Source of the DNA: Streblospio benedicti
Lineage: Eukaryota; Annelida; Polychaeta; Spionida; Spionidae
NCBI GenBank assembly: GCA_019095985.1
Contig: CM032662.1
Coordinates: 42,661,649-42,725,648 of the forward strand
Reading direction: 5' to 3'
DNA: 64,000 nucleotides
Shown: positions 47,320-60,229 of the stretch, in pieces
Layout: each line of letters begins with the position of its first letter
Position numbering within the stretch: the stretch's first letter is position 1
Notes under the pieces: generated by a model
What the model was told of the DNA's origin: nothing
The model's input: only the letters and a program-made list of their open reading frames with translations
Databases searched by the model: none
Translations under genes and position numbers: made by a program

Positions 47320-47530
47320 TTAGGACGTGGGATGTGTGGGAAAAGAGGAAAAGGAGAGGGAACCGGGAAATAAGACAGAAACCCAAGGGATGTGGGGCTT
47401 CTTGACCCTATATAGATATCCCCGTTAAAGTGCGAGTGTACATTGCATGAGCGGGGATGAGGGGTGTATTAGGAACTGGGGTGTTGGGGGAGATGTTGGA
47501 AAGAGAGAGATATGGGATTTATTGACCCTT
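47320..47530 (+). repeat. E-family repeat, two units
   Basis: GGACGTGGGATGTGTGGGAA, GGGATGTGGGGCTTCTTGAC and, about 120 bp later, GATATGGGATTTATTGACCC. The phrase (C/A)TTGACCC(T)TATA follows the G-rich word in both units. Confidence 0.5.
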
Positions 47531-47544
47531 TATACTCCTCCCCT

Positions 47545-47560
47545 CACACACACGCACGCA

Positions 47561-47592
<32 letters not shown>

Positions 47593-47644
47593 CACGCACA
47601 AGAGCACGCGCATGCACACGCACACGCATACAATACACACACAA
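47545..47644 (+). repeat. (CA)n / (GCAC)n microsatellite
   Basis: CACACACACGCACGCACGCA to CACACGCATACAATACACAC. Thr-His / Ala-Arg frames across it are artefacts. Confidence 0.95.
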
Positions 47645-48133
47645 AGTGTGACTATCATCAAGTTCAACTTGTAATTTTTGTAAACTATTTTATCGTGCTA
47701 CGTATTGTTTATGTATTATGACGCACGCAATTTATATGAAGCACTGTTTAATTCAGTACTCAAGATTAGAAATAAGGCTACCAACATTCCAAATTGCACT
47801 TACTGTAAAATTCTTAAAGATTGCAGTGTTTTAAGTTTTCATTTTTGCGGTTTTTTGTGTCAGACAGCAATCATCATTGTCTGCGAGCATTTTATGATCA
47901 CATTCCTTAATATAATAAGTTAATAATGATTGTTTCGTCAGTAATTATCTCATAATCATCATTTTAACTCAGTCACACCAAAAACATATTGCACCACATA
48001 TCTACGTAGGCGCAACGAACCAAAAGCAATATACATAACCTTGAATTGCAAAATTAAAAGACTGCGAATTTCCGTATGTGGCAAACTACTAAAATTTTAG
48101 GTTGCAAATTTAAAGGGTTTTACAGTAAGAAGA
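47645..48133. other. Non-coding, nothing recognised
   Basis: No feature supported. Confidence 0.35.
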
Positions 48134-48214
48134 GTGGCACTCTTACACATATATGCTGATAGGTTCTTTGTGAAGGGTGATTCGTTTGGTGTACTTGGAA
48201 TTTACTTCGTGTAT

Positions 48215-48298
48215 TTGAACAGTGTGATGGATTCTTTGAACAGTGTGATTGATTCTTTGAACAGTCTGCTTGATTATTTGGACAATGTGATTGATTCG
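48215..48298 (+). repeat. Four tandem 21-bp units
   Basis: TTGAACAGTGTGATGGATTC and variants at 48215, 48236, 48257 and 48278. Because the unit is a multiple of three, one frame reads LNSVMDS, LNSVIDS, LNSLLDY, LDNVIDS: a perfect heptad pattern. The frame has only a GTG at its upstream edge (48134) and no ATG before the repeats, so I call it a minisatellite, not a gene. Confidence 0.75.
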
Positions 48299-48340
48299 GT
48301 AGATAAAAAAGATAATGCAGGATGGAGGAACTTTACCTAA

Positions 48341-49129
<789 letters not shown>

Positions 49130-49270
49130 GTATTTTGGTATAATTCACATTTTGGCATAAAGAAATGACGTTTACTGCGCTTGGCAACAGGGAATGTGTG
49201 TTTACAATGGTTGTTAACCAACTGTAAACTATAAGAGTTGACAGTGACACGTGTAACAGTGTGAATAGTA

Positions 49271-49639
49271 CATTAGAACAACCAAGTAAGACACCTCTAG
49301 AGAAAACACCTATAGCAAGACCTATATAATGATGGGTGTATTTCCAAATGCTCGTGAAACTCATTTCTCTCACACATCTTGCTACCAAGCTTATTCGTAC
49401 CATTTTCATTTTTCAACAAAGAGATCTTCTGGATCATCTCCAAAAGGAGACTACTTCATTATTGGACCACATGCATAGGCAGATCCAGGTTTTTGGAAAA
49501 GGAGGGGGGTCGCACTTAAGAAAAGGGGGGGGGGGCGCACTTATGGAATTTCATGAAAAAAACAATGAAAATGAAGTATTTTGCTCCCGGCTACCCTGGA
49601 TCATGAAATGAAAAATGTCTCCACAGTGAGGTTCTACTG
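49271..49639 (+). mobile_element. PM1 copy interrupted by a D element
   Basis: CATTAGAACAACCAAGTAAG at the left; AGGAGACTACTTCATTATTG and GACCAC before the break; AAATGTCTCCACAGTGAGG and TTCTACTG with TA at the right. The D element at 49478-49604 sits inside. Confidence 0.65.
49478..49604 (+). mobile_element. D-family miniature element nested in PM1
   Basis: Starts GGCAGATCCAGGTTTTTGG and ends near ACCCTGGATC. The interior has GGGGTCGCACTTAAG, GGGGGGGCGCACTTATGG and AATGAAAATGAAGTATTTTG. Confidence 0.7.
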
Positions 49640-50722
49640 TACATCGTGCACTGCATGACCCATTCGGGTGCTCACATTTCAATGGGCGAAGGTGGTCAAC
49701 CGGACTGAACTGAAACAGATACAGTGAGATATTGTGGATGCTCGAGCACTTGCAACGGTGGCATTTACCATTAAAATGATAGCTTTTGGTCAATTGGCTA
49801 TTTCCCATTGCTGAAGGTACAAACTGGTAGTTGTGGTGCAGGCTTAGTGCAGAACTTTTTATCTTTTGCACTGAACAACTGCTTCACTATAATTATAACT
49901 GTTGAATAACCCGATTGTTCTGAATGATTTTTGCATAAAATCTGCGATTTTCTAAATCAGTCAATGATTGACAATAGGAGCATCTCTTAATTAACTGCAG
50001 TCTGTCAATCAAGAATGTTCATACTTGAGTTTACTTTGTAGAAGGTGTGTAAGAGGTGAAAATCTAATGGTGGTAAGAACTATACTAGCTTTTGAAAACA
50101 CATCCATGATGATGCAACGTGCCAAATAACACTGCCTGCAATGCCTACATGCAACGATTCAGTTTCAATATTCGTTACCGTCATCCCTAGATGTACTAGA
50201 GTCACTGTGTCCGATTCTAACAGCAATTAGAATTCAATTACAAAACATGAGCACTGTATTGAAAGTACCTTTCAAGCTATTCCAAGTAGTATACGTTCCC
50301 ATTGACTGGAAGCACTGCAGTGCGGAACCCAGCTTGACACTTTCAACTGCACTTAGAGGCAGTGGAAAATGTGTTTAGTGATTGCATTTCCAATCCTTCC
50401 CCTGCCCGAGGCTTATGACAATTGAATGAAGAAATCGGCATAATGTGATATTGTGTGAAAATGGCCCCTGGGACTGCAATATGTAAAAAGCATCATTTTA
50501 CGATAGAGCTTGGAAAGTTTTTGGGATTTGCTTATTTCATCAAATATTCTAGAAGGCTTATAATTAGTGTGATGTAGTTAGAAAAGAATTATAGTTTCTA
50601 TGCCATGTATAAATCATTTGAAGAACTGGAAGATCTGGCAGGTATGCATGCAAATGTCCCACTTAACCCCCCCACCCCACCCCTACCACCACCACCACCT
50701 TCTACATAAGTAAATTCAGCAT
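49640..50722. other. Non-coding, nothing recognised
   Basis: No gene supported. The minus frame 49551-49871 begins inside the PM1/D insertion. CCACCACCACCACC at about 50686 is low complexity. Confidence 0.4.
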
Positions 50723-50897
50723 AGTCAGATCCAGGTTAGTTTCAGGGGCCCACAACCCAATTTTTCACCCAAATTATTCTTATGTTCACAGAGTTTTGGC
50801 AGCTTTTTTTGGTGAGCATTTTCGCAAGCCTTTACGCTTACCACACCCATGAAATATTGGATAGGTGCTCCCCTTTTCAGAAAACCTGGATATGCCA
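50723..50897. mobile_element. D-family miniature element
   Basis: Begins AGTCAGATCCAGGTTAG and ends AAAACCTGGATATGCCA, inverted ends. About 175 bp, with a more AT-rich interior than other copies. Confidence 0.65.
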
Positions 50898-51289
50898 GTG
50901 AGACTTCATTATTTTGACGGTGGATCTAATAACAAAAGACTGGAGTGTGAAAACCACGGATTGCATCCAATATGCCACTTCCTGTGTGCCTGGAGCGATT
51001 CTGTTGCCTGACAGCATCCAGCATTCGCCTTATGCTAATGTCACCAGTCCCGCGAAAAAGCTGCAGGCTGTGGCCAGTGTTTGTTTTGTTTGATAGGCTA
51101 GTTATATAGCAGATAGTAGCTTCAAACTGGCCTCAGCATAGAGGTGATTTCCTTATGGAGGACAGTATGATTTAGTCTCTATATGTATTCGGAACCTCAA
51201 CAATTTGTCTTTTTGGAGACGTCGTGAACAATTGAACTCCATTACAAATCAAATATAACACTGGAGCATTAATAAATAAGATAGTTTGA
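50898..51289. other. Non-coding; unique block
   Basis: 50930-51070 is repeat-free and GC-balanced; no open frame or splice pair supports an exon. Confidence 0.3.
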
Positions 51290-51443
51290 ATACTAGAACG
51301 CCTCTATTCAGACCAGATTCGGGGTGGCCCCAAGTGATCCCAATAGAGGTATGTCTCTATGAAGGTTCATGCTGACTCATTTATGGAAGTTAAGTACCTC
51401 GATAAATCATTACAAGGTGGCATACATTGTAGGTTCTACTGTA
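51290..51443. mobile_element. PM1-derived copy
   Basis: ACTAGAACGCCTCTATTCAG, GATCCCAATAGAGG, CTATGAAGGTTCATGC and a right end GTAGGTTCTACTG with TA. Confidence 0.6.
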
Positions 51444-51689
51444 ACTATGACTGTACATATCACTGGTTCGATTGTAAGCAATTGTCCAAAGAACTGCAAA
51501 CATGCACCAAACCACCAGAACTAAATACAAGCACGGCATCATAAACTATCCCATCAAACGCGTGCATCACCATGGGATACCATCCATATCTGCACTAAAC
51601 TCAGACACATGAAATCACAAAAACCCTGTTTGTTCAGACATCAAGTGCGGCTTAAGTGATTGCTGGGAGGTATGTAAGTTTACAAGGGG

Positions 51690-51960
51690 TCGAGACATCT
51701 TGTATGTGTTTTTGGTCTAATTTCCACATCCCTATTGTTATGGCTTTTAACAGCATACCACAATGTTTCAGCCTCTTCCCCATAGTCCACTTCCTTAAAA
51801 TCCCGCCTCCCTCATTGTTGACCTTTTCTCCAGAAATCACTCTTTCTAACTTGTTCCAGACATACCACTTCCTTGAAATACCACTGCCCCCATTTTCGTT
51901 TTCCCACCTACATGTACCTCTTTTTTACCCTTTCCCCACTCCCCACCTCCTTGTAACCCT
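51690..51960 (-). repeat. E-family repeat
   Basis: On the plus strand, repeated CACTTCCTTAAAATCCC / CCACTTCCTTGAAATACC about 85 bp apart, and CCATAGTCCAC / CCAGACATACCAC, in a pyrimidine-rich context. Read in reverse these are GGGATTTTAAGGAAGTGG-type words. Confidence 0.45.
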
Positions 51961-54539
51961 CCTCTCCAAACTAAACAGATCCCCATAAACTCCCAAAAAT
52001 CCTGTTTGTTCATACATCAAGTGCAGCTTAAGTGATTGTTCTGCATTTGCATTTCCTGCAGGCTGATTACCAAGTCCAATCCATAGCCGCTGCCAAGCGC
52101 TGTTCACTGGCTTACATATAATTTATACAATTTGCTGTCAACAATTCAACAGCTGTAGGGCCTAATTTGGCATTTTTAGCGACAACTGGGTGTGCATGTT
52201 ATCGAGTTTGATTTTCATTGGGCTATTTGGTACCCAGGCAGAGTGTTTTGTAGCCTACCACGTGAGATTGTTTAGAGCTTTATTGATGTCTGATTGTAGG
52301 GATCATCATGTTCATTTAAGGTTTCCATGATATATGAGAGACAGGGTGCGACTGGGTCGTACCTATAGAACTTTAACCAATAATCTGTCAGAACAATGGA
52401 ACGTTGGACCAGTGAGAGTTCGAACCTTTGAACCTGAAAGTAGAATGTTGGACTACTTGGGATAAACATTGTTGATTTTGTTTTAATGCATGTAGATCTA
52501 TTGGATTGTCAAACCATTGGACTGTCAGACACAAGAAGCGTCAAAATAATTGTGATGTTTACAAACATCTGAAGTTATCTTAATGAAATTACTTAACCTA
52601 ATTTGAACAAACGATATCGTTATATACATACTTCCAATGGTGAAGTCCATTCGCAGTGGATCTTAAATGTACAAACCATTTGCACTTCTCCAGCCAAACC
52701 CTATTGCTAATTTACACAGACATACCCAGCTTTGCTAAATGACGTATTTATTCACGTGGGTTGAGCTCTGGTGCACACATGGCATTGTCAAACAGCTCTA
52801 TTGGCAATGTTGGTGAGTCAAAGTCAGGAAGCAAACATAACTGACTAAAGCATATCAATAAAACATTTCATAAGGAATTCATCTGTATTTCTGAAGATGT
52901 CGTCAGGGTAAGTTGAGTACTGTTTCTTGGAAACATTGAGATGTGAGACATTAGTGTTTATTACGCAGACGTTCTTGATAACCTTTAATAAAGTGCAATT
53001 TTGTTAGATATATGTGTTATATGGGGTTGCACCTTAGGTACAGTGTCTTTCAGAGTATATAGATATTGATATAGAGTAATGCTTGATTCGTAGAAACCAC
53101 ACTAATTGGCAGAACATTGAGGGTTATTTCTCAGAATCGTGGTGCTTATAGCTCATACGCACGTCTGGGACGCAAACTCGCAACTATTGAGGTTGGTAAC
53201 ATAAGGCATATAATAGTGCTCTAGACTTTGGAGAAGTAATAGTTCACTAGAATAGGATACAAATAACCACCTGAACTCCTTGGTAAGCGCAAAAATCCTA
53301 TAAAATGCAATAAATGAATAATGGGGTGACACTAACTTCGTATTCAACTGCGGAAGCCCCAAAGATGCAAAAATATGTAAGATGAAGTATCATCTTCGTG
53401 CATTCCTTATCTTCTACATCATTCTAAATTTATGCTATTACTGTACGAGCAGCACCAAGAACTCATTTACTTACTTATGTAATGTGTACCGTATGGTCCC
53501 TAAAAACAGTACGAACAATAGTCGTCCAATTGTAAAAATGAATAGCTAAGTGCCTTTTTCCCAGCACAAAAACCTTCATTACTTACAACTAGGTAGATTT
53601 TGCAAATAAGCATGTAATATGCAATATCTGATGCCTCTATTTGATATGCCCAAGACATATGATGGTAACTTGAAGCATCAAATCCGGGCAACTCGTCCAC
53701 AAGGTGTAAAACGAGCAAATGTGATTTGCACCGTCGGCGTTTTACCCGCGTTTACCCACGCCTTGCTAATTACCCACAAGCCTCTGAGAATTCTCTTTTA
53801 CATGTTCATGCGTGCAGAAATGCATGTATTAATGACTGCTGAGAGCACACATCCATTGCATTTTCATGGCACATGTATTTGAATAGAAAGTGGGTTTTTT
53901 GTGAAAGACTGTATACTTACTAGACTAATTACTGATGCTTTCAGAAATGTCATCATTAATGAAAATAACATTCCATTGTATATGAGTCCGGAAAGGGTGA
54001 TGGTTTTTTTTTTATATTTGAGACTGCATATCACGTAACAAATCAATAACTTTGATTCCAAGCAAGTTATAAAAGGAAAATATTGTGTGACAATTATGCA
54101 CACGTACATGATAAAACATTTAAATATACACTTTACTTGTTATTTATTTTATCAATTATGGCGGCCATTTTGGATTTCATTGGTCAAATGTCATTGAATT
54201 AGTTTCAATTCATTCGAAATCAATTCTATGGATCAGAATCAAGTCACATGCCAAAAATCATTATTTTTTCTCCCGTGTAACAATTTTGTACCTAATTGCC
54301 TAGACCATCCTGCTGTCTCCTGTCATTGTCTCGTTACAGATGACAAATTGTATATTAAGATGATAGCAAACAGTCTCATTTCCTGCACACTTCCTGATTA
54401 TCTCATCCATTTTGCACTTGATTGCAACAATGTGTTTTTCCATATTTGGTGGCCATTTTCTTAGATAATTATGAGTCCGCTACATTACTTGTAGTTCTTA
54501 TATTATTTGATTAAAACCTCACCCTATCTGATATCCAAT
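51961..54539. other. Long non-coding stretch
   Basis: No repeat family or gene that I can support. The phrases CCTGTTTGTTCAGACATCAA and CCTGTTTGTTCATACATCAA with GTGC(G/A)GCTTAAGTGATTG occur at about 51626 and 51999, a second short duplication 373 bp apart that flanks the E repeat. Frames at 53619-53882 and 54228-54464 have no domains. Confidence 0.4.
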
Positions 54540-54720
54540 GAGTATGACATTTTAGTGGGTGGAGCTATTGGTGGAGTTATAAGAGAGTGGGATGTGTTTT
54601 GTGTGTGTGGGGGGGGGGGGTTGAAAACAATGGGATGTGTAGAAAAGGTTAGAAAGAGGGGTGTGGGAAATAATACCAACCAAAGAAGGATATGTGGGAT
54701 TTCTTTGCAGTCAACTTTGA
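54540..54720 (+). repeat. E-family repeat
   Basis: GAGAGTGGGATGTGTTTTGT, a G10 run, AATGGGATGTGTAGAAAAGG, GGGTGTGGGAAATAATACC and GGATATGTGGGATTTCTTTG. Confidence 0.55.
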
Positions 54721-56780
54721 TGATTAACATTTGCGAGGGCCATTCTTGGCATGAACTTTCATTTAGAGGTGGCATTGCTCACTCAATAAACCTGTGTGGC
54801 GGGAGTCTACCTGAGAACTCAACTCAATGTGACAAATCCCTTGTCAGATGTCGTCCAAAATAATCACTACAACATCCCTTATTCTCGGACACAATCATAT
54901 GTTTTGAGATTAGGTTTCCTTCTTTTTTAATTAAACGTATGTCATTATGGGTCTATCAGTCAAGATGTTCAACTGGGAAATCTGCATCATGTCACAACAT
55001 CTCCCTAGGGAGGAAGTTACTCTGAATTTCATTTATGAAGCTGCCATTTGGTGTAAATACAATGCATGCGTTATATTGACAAGCAATGCTACCGTTAGTG
55101 ACTAATGTTACTTATATAGCCTCTAAACGGCACTCTGGATGTACCACGCCTGTCTTGCAGACATCGTATGGGCCTTGTGTGTTGCCGTAGATTATATAGA
55201 ATGTTTCAATATTTGTATTATCTTCCGCATATGCAATACATATATTATGCCCATATAATTCATTTGAAACAGTCTGTAGTCAACAGTGTCGACGCCGCAT
55301 TTTCACGGGATTAATGTATGCGAGAGGCCTAAGATCGCATGTCGTTTGTAGGTTGTAATAAAATCTATATGGTTTAACGTTGATGTTTCAAAGAAACTCC
55401 ATACCTAGCCCCAATTGCACACATGGGCGGTTCTTTTCAAGCTTCGTGCCAGGCAGGTGTGTGCACCATTAAAATAGTTTTAATAGGTCCATTCACCTTC
55501 CAATGATCCTCCAAACTCGTGGTTTTAGATATGGGAACGATTTCATACGTCCATGTTAAATCCCTGGACGTCTGAAAAGAGTTAGGGACTTTTTGGGTCG
55601 TTATAACATTTCAAATTAACTTCCTGGGGGTAAGTTGAACTTTTTATCACGACTTCAAAATGGTATATCTTTTTCAAATCCATTTTGATTGGGCAATGCA
55701 ATGACTATATAGGAAAATTAAAGTTGTCAATTTTCGGAGTTTAGAGGGGGGTACATTTATCAAGAACACAGTGAAATGTTGATGGAGAGGGTGGTTAAAC
55801 CGGATTTTCAAATTGGCCCCAAAACAGTAATCATAAATTTATGATTGTTCCCTTAGATATAGTGGGGAAAAAAGTCCGGTAAATTACCTATATGTTTTCT
55901 TGTGAATCCCTGTGTTCGTCTGAAACTATGAGTTACAAAAAATTTTTGTGTGTATATTATAACATACAAATTAGGTTCCCATACAGCATGAACAAGTTTG
56001 ACAAAAATGTTTAAAAAGATGATGTTAAAAATGGCCGCCAAATGTATAAATGTGAATCCATTGTTTTAGGCTTTCAAGTGAGATACGAAAATACTAAAAA
56101 TAGTTTGTTTTTTCAAATACTCCATAATATGCACAAATAACCTATAATGTATATGGATTGATTCTCTGTATAGCTATAACGGCGATATAGATCCCAATAT
56201 AGATCCCAATACCATACCATATACTAGTAGTCTGCACAATTCATTATATTCCTTAAATTTTATGCATGTGTAATGAAAATCAATGTACCATTCAGACGGA
56301 AACTTATTAATCTGACCATGAAAGGTGCGGACCCCATTAATAATGCATGCAGCCGGTCCCCAGGCATGAAATCTCCTTCATACAGGGCCACGCTGATAAA
56401 TTGTGCAGCATTTCTCCAGGGGCAAATAACACATGAGGTGAGGGTCATGTTAGTAGTAATATTTATCATGTCAAATCAATGTTTGGTAGGTATTTGTTGT
56501 TTCACTTTCAAACCAGCTCATATAGTATGCATGGTAAACCATGTAGGGATAATGAATAGGCAAAGAACATGCACACACAATTGAAGTAGAATTCAAAGCC
56601 TCAAGTTGAACTAGATATGATTTTACGGTATTAATTAAGATAGTTGGATGACATTATTAGTCGCAATGACCCAACCTTTTCCTCGGTTAGCCCTGGGGGC
56701 GCTTCTGTGCTATAGCCCAGAGGCGTATAAATGACCAAATTTGAAGCCATTTAGGTCTATTCAGAGCATGTAAAGGTCAA
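54721..56780. other. Long non-coding stretch
   Basis: A perfect 18-base palindrome AATCATAAATTTATGATT at 55829-55846. 56310-56410 is a unique, GC-balanced patch inside a 103-codon plus frame without recognisable motifs. AAAATGGCCGCCAAATG at about 56028 repeats a dispersed word. Confidence 0.4.
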
Positions 56781-56799
56781 TATGGGGAGTGAAACTAAC

Positions 56800-57050
56800 A
56801 AACACACATCACCACAGCCACCCACACAACCACCCACACAGCCTAAAGCAGAGTCCATCCCCTCCAAGCACCCCTTCTCTCATAAACTACCTCGCACCCA
56901 CCCCACATCAGGTGTAATCTTCAGTGCAACGGAAACAAAGCATCACAACCACCCACACAACCTGAGTCCATCCCCATCAAAGCATCCAACCCCCATTGCC
57001 CCCACCCCCTCCTACCCCACTAGCTCCCCTTCCCCACAGTTTATAGCCTC
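56800..57050 (+). repeat. C-rich CCACACAACCACC repeat
   Basis: CAGCCACCCACACAACCACC ... GAGTCCATCCCCTCCAAGC recurs about 120 bp later as CAACCACCCACACAACCTGA with GTCCATCCCCATCAAAGC. It makes a Pro/Thr/Ser-rich frame (56782-57186) that I attribute to base composition. Confidence 0.5.
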
Positions 57051-58229
57051 GTACATCACCCTTCTTTTGGCGTACACATGTGGACACAGCCAGATAAAGG
57101 CGCTTATCTCACTGTGGTGGATCCTGGCTCACTCAAACACATGCAATGTATGTGAGCACAGCTCTCTACCCCCTCATGGTTTATAGATGTTTTCCTATGT
57201 TTCCCTTTCTCGTTGATTTGTCTCTCATGGATCTTTAGCATCATATTAGTATTTCGGCTACCAGTCTTGAATATGCTGTCAAACAGTTTAATGGCTTTCA
57301 AGTAGATGTATTTACATTTTTTGCAAAGAGACCTTGAAGCATCGGAGAATCGTTTTACATGTATACAAGAAATTGAAATGTCCCATTTTCTCAATTTAAC
57401 ATTAATTGTAGACTACTTTGTTCATTTATTGAAGGATTGTCATATTTTAGTACAGCTAACCATTGTGCTAGTCTCCACACATATATTTTTTTACAGTTGA
57501 TACATTTATGTGATGTTTATGTATTTACATTTTCGAAGTAAGATATTTTATTATCATCATTTCTCAAACTTCTACTATTGACATTTTGAAAAGTGTTACA
57601 AAGACCAATGGACACAGCACTTTTATTGGACCACCTATAGGAAGATGACCATGTCAGATTCGACTTCGCAGAATCTCCAACTTTAACATTGCATGTACTT
57701 AATAAGCCAGACTTTCTGACAGTAATTGCACAGGGGACGGGACACATGCAATTTTAATTAAGACACATTTTATGCCCAGGTATTAATCTGTTGAAACCCC
57801 CTACATGGAGTAAAAAAGTAGTCTGATTTTTAGCCTGTTTCAAAAGATGCATTTTCATTAAATATATAAAGTTCCCAAAACGGAATTATATATCTGCACA
57901 AAACAAATCAAAATCAATTTCATCTAAGCATTGTGAAAACTGACAAGACAACGTCTTCAAATTTCTTCCATTTTAACAGTGGTGGCCACAGGTAATCCCT
58001 CTTATTTGTAGACCCCATGTAGGGACCACGTGGCGTGTTTGACACAAGTTTCCGCCTGACTGAGTCACGTGATGGCGATTAGCTAAATAGGTCGTTATCT
58101 CTTGCATAATATATGACCTACTTAAGCGGGGGATTATGGCTCAAATGATTCTCACACAAAATACAGGGAAACTTATCCTGGTAGACATGTGGATCAAATA
58201 GTTGATTTTTTTTAAGGAAATGCGCGGTT
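57051..58229. other. Non-coding, nothing recognised
   Basis: Minus frames 57104-57394 and 57517-57747 show no domain. Confidence 0.35.
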
Positions 58230-58350
58230 GGAAAAAAAAAGGCTCGAATTGAGAGATATGAAATATTCCAAAGAGAGGGGTGTGGGATTTTTTAGTAATA
58301 GGGGTGTTGGATGTGGTGAAAATTCCAACAAAGGGCTGTTAGAAAGAAGA
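58230..58350 (+). repeat. E-family repeat
   Basis: GAGAGATATGAAATATTCC, GGGGTGTGGGATTTTTTAG and GTGTTGGATGTGGTGAAAAT. Confidence 0.5.
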
Positions 58351-58873
58351 CCAAAAATTACGGATGTGATACAAAACCACGCTATCAAAACTATTTGGGT
58401 ATCTGATTCTTACCGTTCTGTCAATCTAATTGCTTGTAGCTTTCTACTTGTTTCCCCCCTATTTCCTCTGTTTTCTCTAATTGGTAAGTAATGAGTTTAC
58501 TAACTCTGTAAGGCCCTACTAATCTCATAGATACACACAACACAACACAATCCAGAAATACAAACACCAGATGTGGAGCTATGCCATGACAACAAAGCGG
58601 ATTGTCTTATTAAGCTCACAAATCACCATTTAGCTCTTGCAGGCAGACGATATTTCACAGTGACAGACAGCGGCAATGTGAGGAGCCAGTTAAGCTTCCA
58701 TGACAATTCCTGTCTTGTCACATATACAGACATAAAGGTTTTATGCTTTCGGCTTGAGAGATGAGAGGAGGAAATGTCAAAGAGACTTGAGTCTCATGTG
58801 CAAGAGGCATGCAGCCGGTTAATAGGGCTCTCGGTGGGAGTTTGGTTGGGGGTGCTGTATCAAATGATGGCTG
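58351..58873. other. Non-coding, nothing recognised
   Basis: No feature supported. Confidence 0.35.
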
Positions 58874-58974
58874 AGCCTTGAAATAAGACCACCTCTGTGT
58901 AGAGATCACCTCTCTATTGAGACCATCTAATACTGGTCCCAAAGGTGGTCCTAATAGAGAGGTTCTACTGTGCA
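58874..58974 (+). mobile_element. PM1, right part
   Basis: AATAAGACCACCTCTGTGTA, CACCTCTCTATTGAGACCAT, GGTCCCAAAGGTGGTCCTAA and AGAGAGGTTCTACTG. Very close to the family pattern, so relatively young. Confidence 0.75.
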
Positions 58975-58977
58975 TTT

Positions 58978-59120
58978 GAACCTTGAATTAAGACTATATC
59001 TTTGGTGAAGTTAACATATACAGTTAGAGCATTTATCGTGACTCTAACGCTTTTATAAGGAGATATTGGTGATCTCTGTAAAGAGACCACGTTTCTACTA
59101 AGACCACTCGTCTTATATAA
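58978..59120 (+). mobile_element. PM1-derived fragment
   Basis: GAACCTTGAATTAAGACTAT, TCTGTAAAGAGACCACG and TTTCTACTAAGACCACTCG, immediately after the previous copy and directly before a SINE-A. Confidence 0.5.
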
Positions 59121-59121
59121 T

Positions 59122-59422
59122 GAATGTTTGGCCAAGCGGATAGGGAGTTGGGCTTTTGATCAGAAGGTCGTGGGTTCGAATCCCGGTCGAGTTTGGTTGT
59201 GAGTGTTGAGCAAACTCATACCTAAATGGTTGCACACAGTTCCGTGACACTTACACGTTAATTAGGTACAGGTCATGGGGTTGAAGGAGTGAGGGAGTGA
59301 TTGTGTGAATGCTTATTAGGATTGTGCGTTGAATGTGCTGCCGGCGCAAATACATGTATGTGAAACATGATCAATCGATGATAAATACGTGTGACAATGT
59401 TAAGTCAAAAGAGCAAGACTTT
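59122..59422 (+). repeat. SINE-A, nearly full length
   Basis: TTTGGCCAAGCGGATAGGG (A box), GTGGGTTCGAATCCCGG (intact B box, about 59170-59186), GTTGAGCAAACTCATACC, GTTGCACACAGTTCCGTG, TTAATTAGGTACAGGTCATG, GAATGTGCTGCCGGCGC and ATGATCAATCGATGAT. The best-preserved Pol III promoter on the plus strand. Confidence 0.85.
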
Positions 59423-59595
59423 AGATCATTTTAGATCATTGCACTTGCATTATAATTTTACTGCCAGTTAAGTTACTGCTGAGCTTTGAGCTAATGTTCA
59501 TCTGGCTGTTCTTGCTTTGTTAGTTTGTGGGTCTCATTGAACCTGCTAATTTATGTAGTGATTCTTGCCATTACACATTTGTATGTAACTGTAAA

Positions 59596-59667
59596 TGTGC
59601 TACTTTTTGTCGATCAATTGATCATTTCACACAAACTTACATTGGCAGCACATACAACGAACGTACA
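59596..59667 (-). repeat. SINE-A internal fragment
   Basis: GATCAATTGATCATTTCAC and TTACATTGGCAGCACATAC with AACGAACGTAC mirror the middle of the family. It lies inside the window's longest open frame (59527-60135, 202 codons), which argues against that frame being a gene. Confidence 0.55.
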
Positions 59668-60229
59668 CTTTTATTTGTGTTTGTATATCTCTTTGTGTTG
59701 TACGTTTGTATGTGTTTGCTTTCACAATCCACAAATACTCACTTAGCACTGGAAATCATCATTATAAAATTCACAAAGATAATACTATACACACTGTTAC
59801 ATAAAATGCAAGTAGGCCTACCAGATTGCAGTAGCAAATCTTTCAGTTGGTCTAATCTCTTCTCTCCCATAGAAAATCCCCATTGTAGCATTATAAAAAT
59901 ACATCAGCAATACGTGAGTTGTAACTGCCTACTTAAGATAAGAGTCTGCCCTGTCACAATAGCTTACTCACATGAGCGCAGACTGGCAATACAAACTGTC
60001 AGGTTTTGTACTGAACCACAGATATTTACAACCATTGCAACCACCATACATACTATATTTAACGGTAATAAAAGTGCTTGTTTTTTGTTTGTGGATGGTC
60101 CTAATTTTCTGTTTGTAGATGGCTTGTTTGTGTGATTCGTTAGGTATAATTGTGTTGTTTCTCAATATGTGCGTATAGTTCTTTACGTTTGTGCATCATT
60201 TAGTACTGTATGTACAGCCAAACCTCTAT
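59668..60229. other. Non-coding remainder of a long open frame
   Basis: The frame at 59527-60135 has hydrophobic runs but no known domain, and ends in a small direct repeat (TTTGTGGATGG...TTTGTAGATGG). Confidence 0.35.

Noticed and set aside
51656-51988. 110-codon plus-strand frame
   Set aside because: Pyrimidine-rich strand of an E-family repeat with an 85-bp period.
56782-57186. 134-codon Pro/Thr/Ser-rich frame, mucin-like at first sight
   Set aside because: Explained by a duplicated C-rich CCACACAACC tract; no signal peptide and no splice context.
59527-60135. Longest open frame in the window (202 codons, plus strand)
   Set aside because: It overlaps a reversed SINE-A fragment at 59596-59667, has no recognisable domain, and ends in a small direct repeat.
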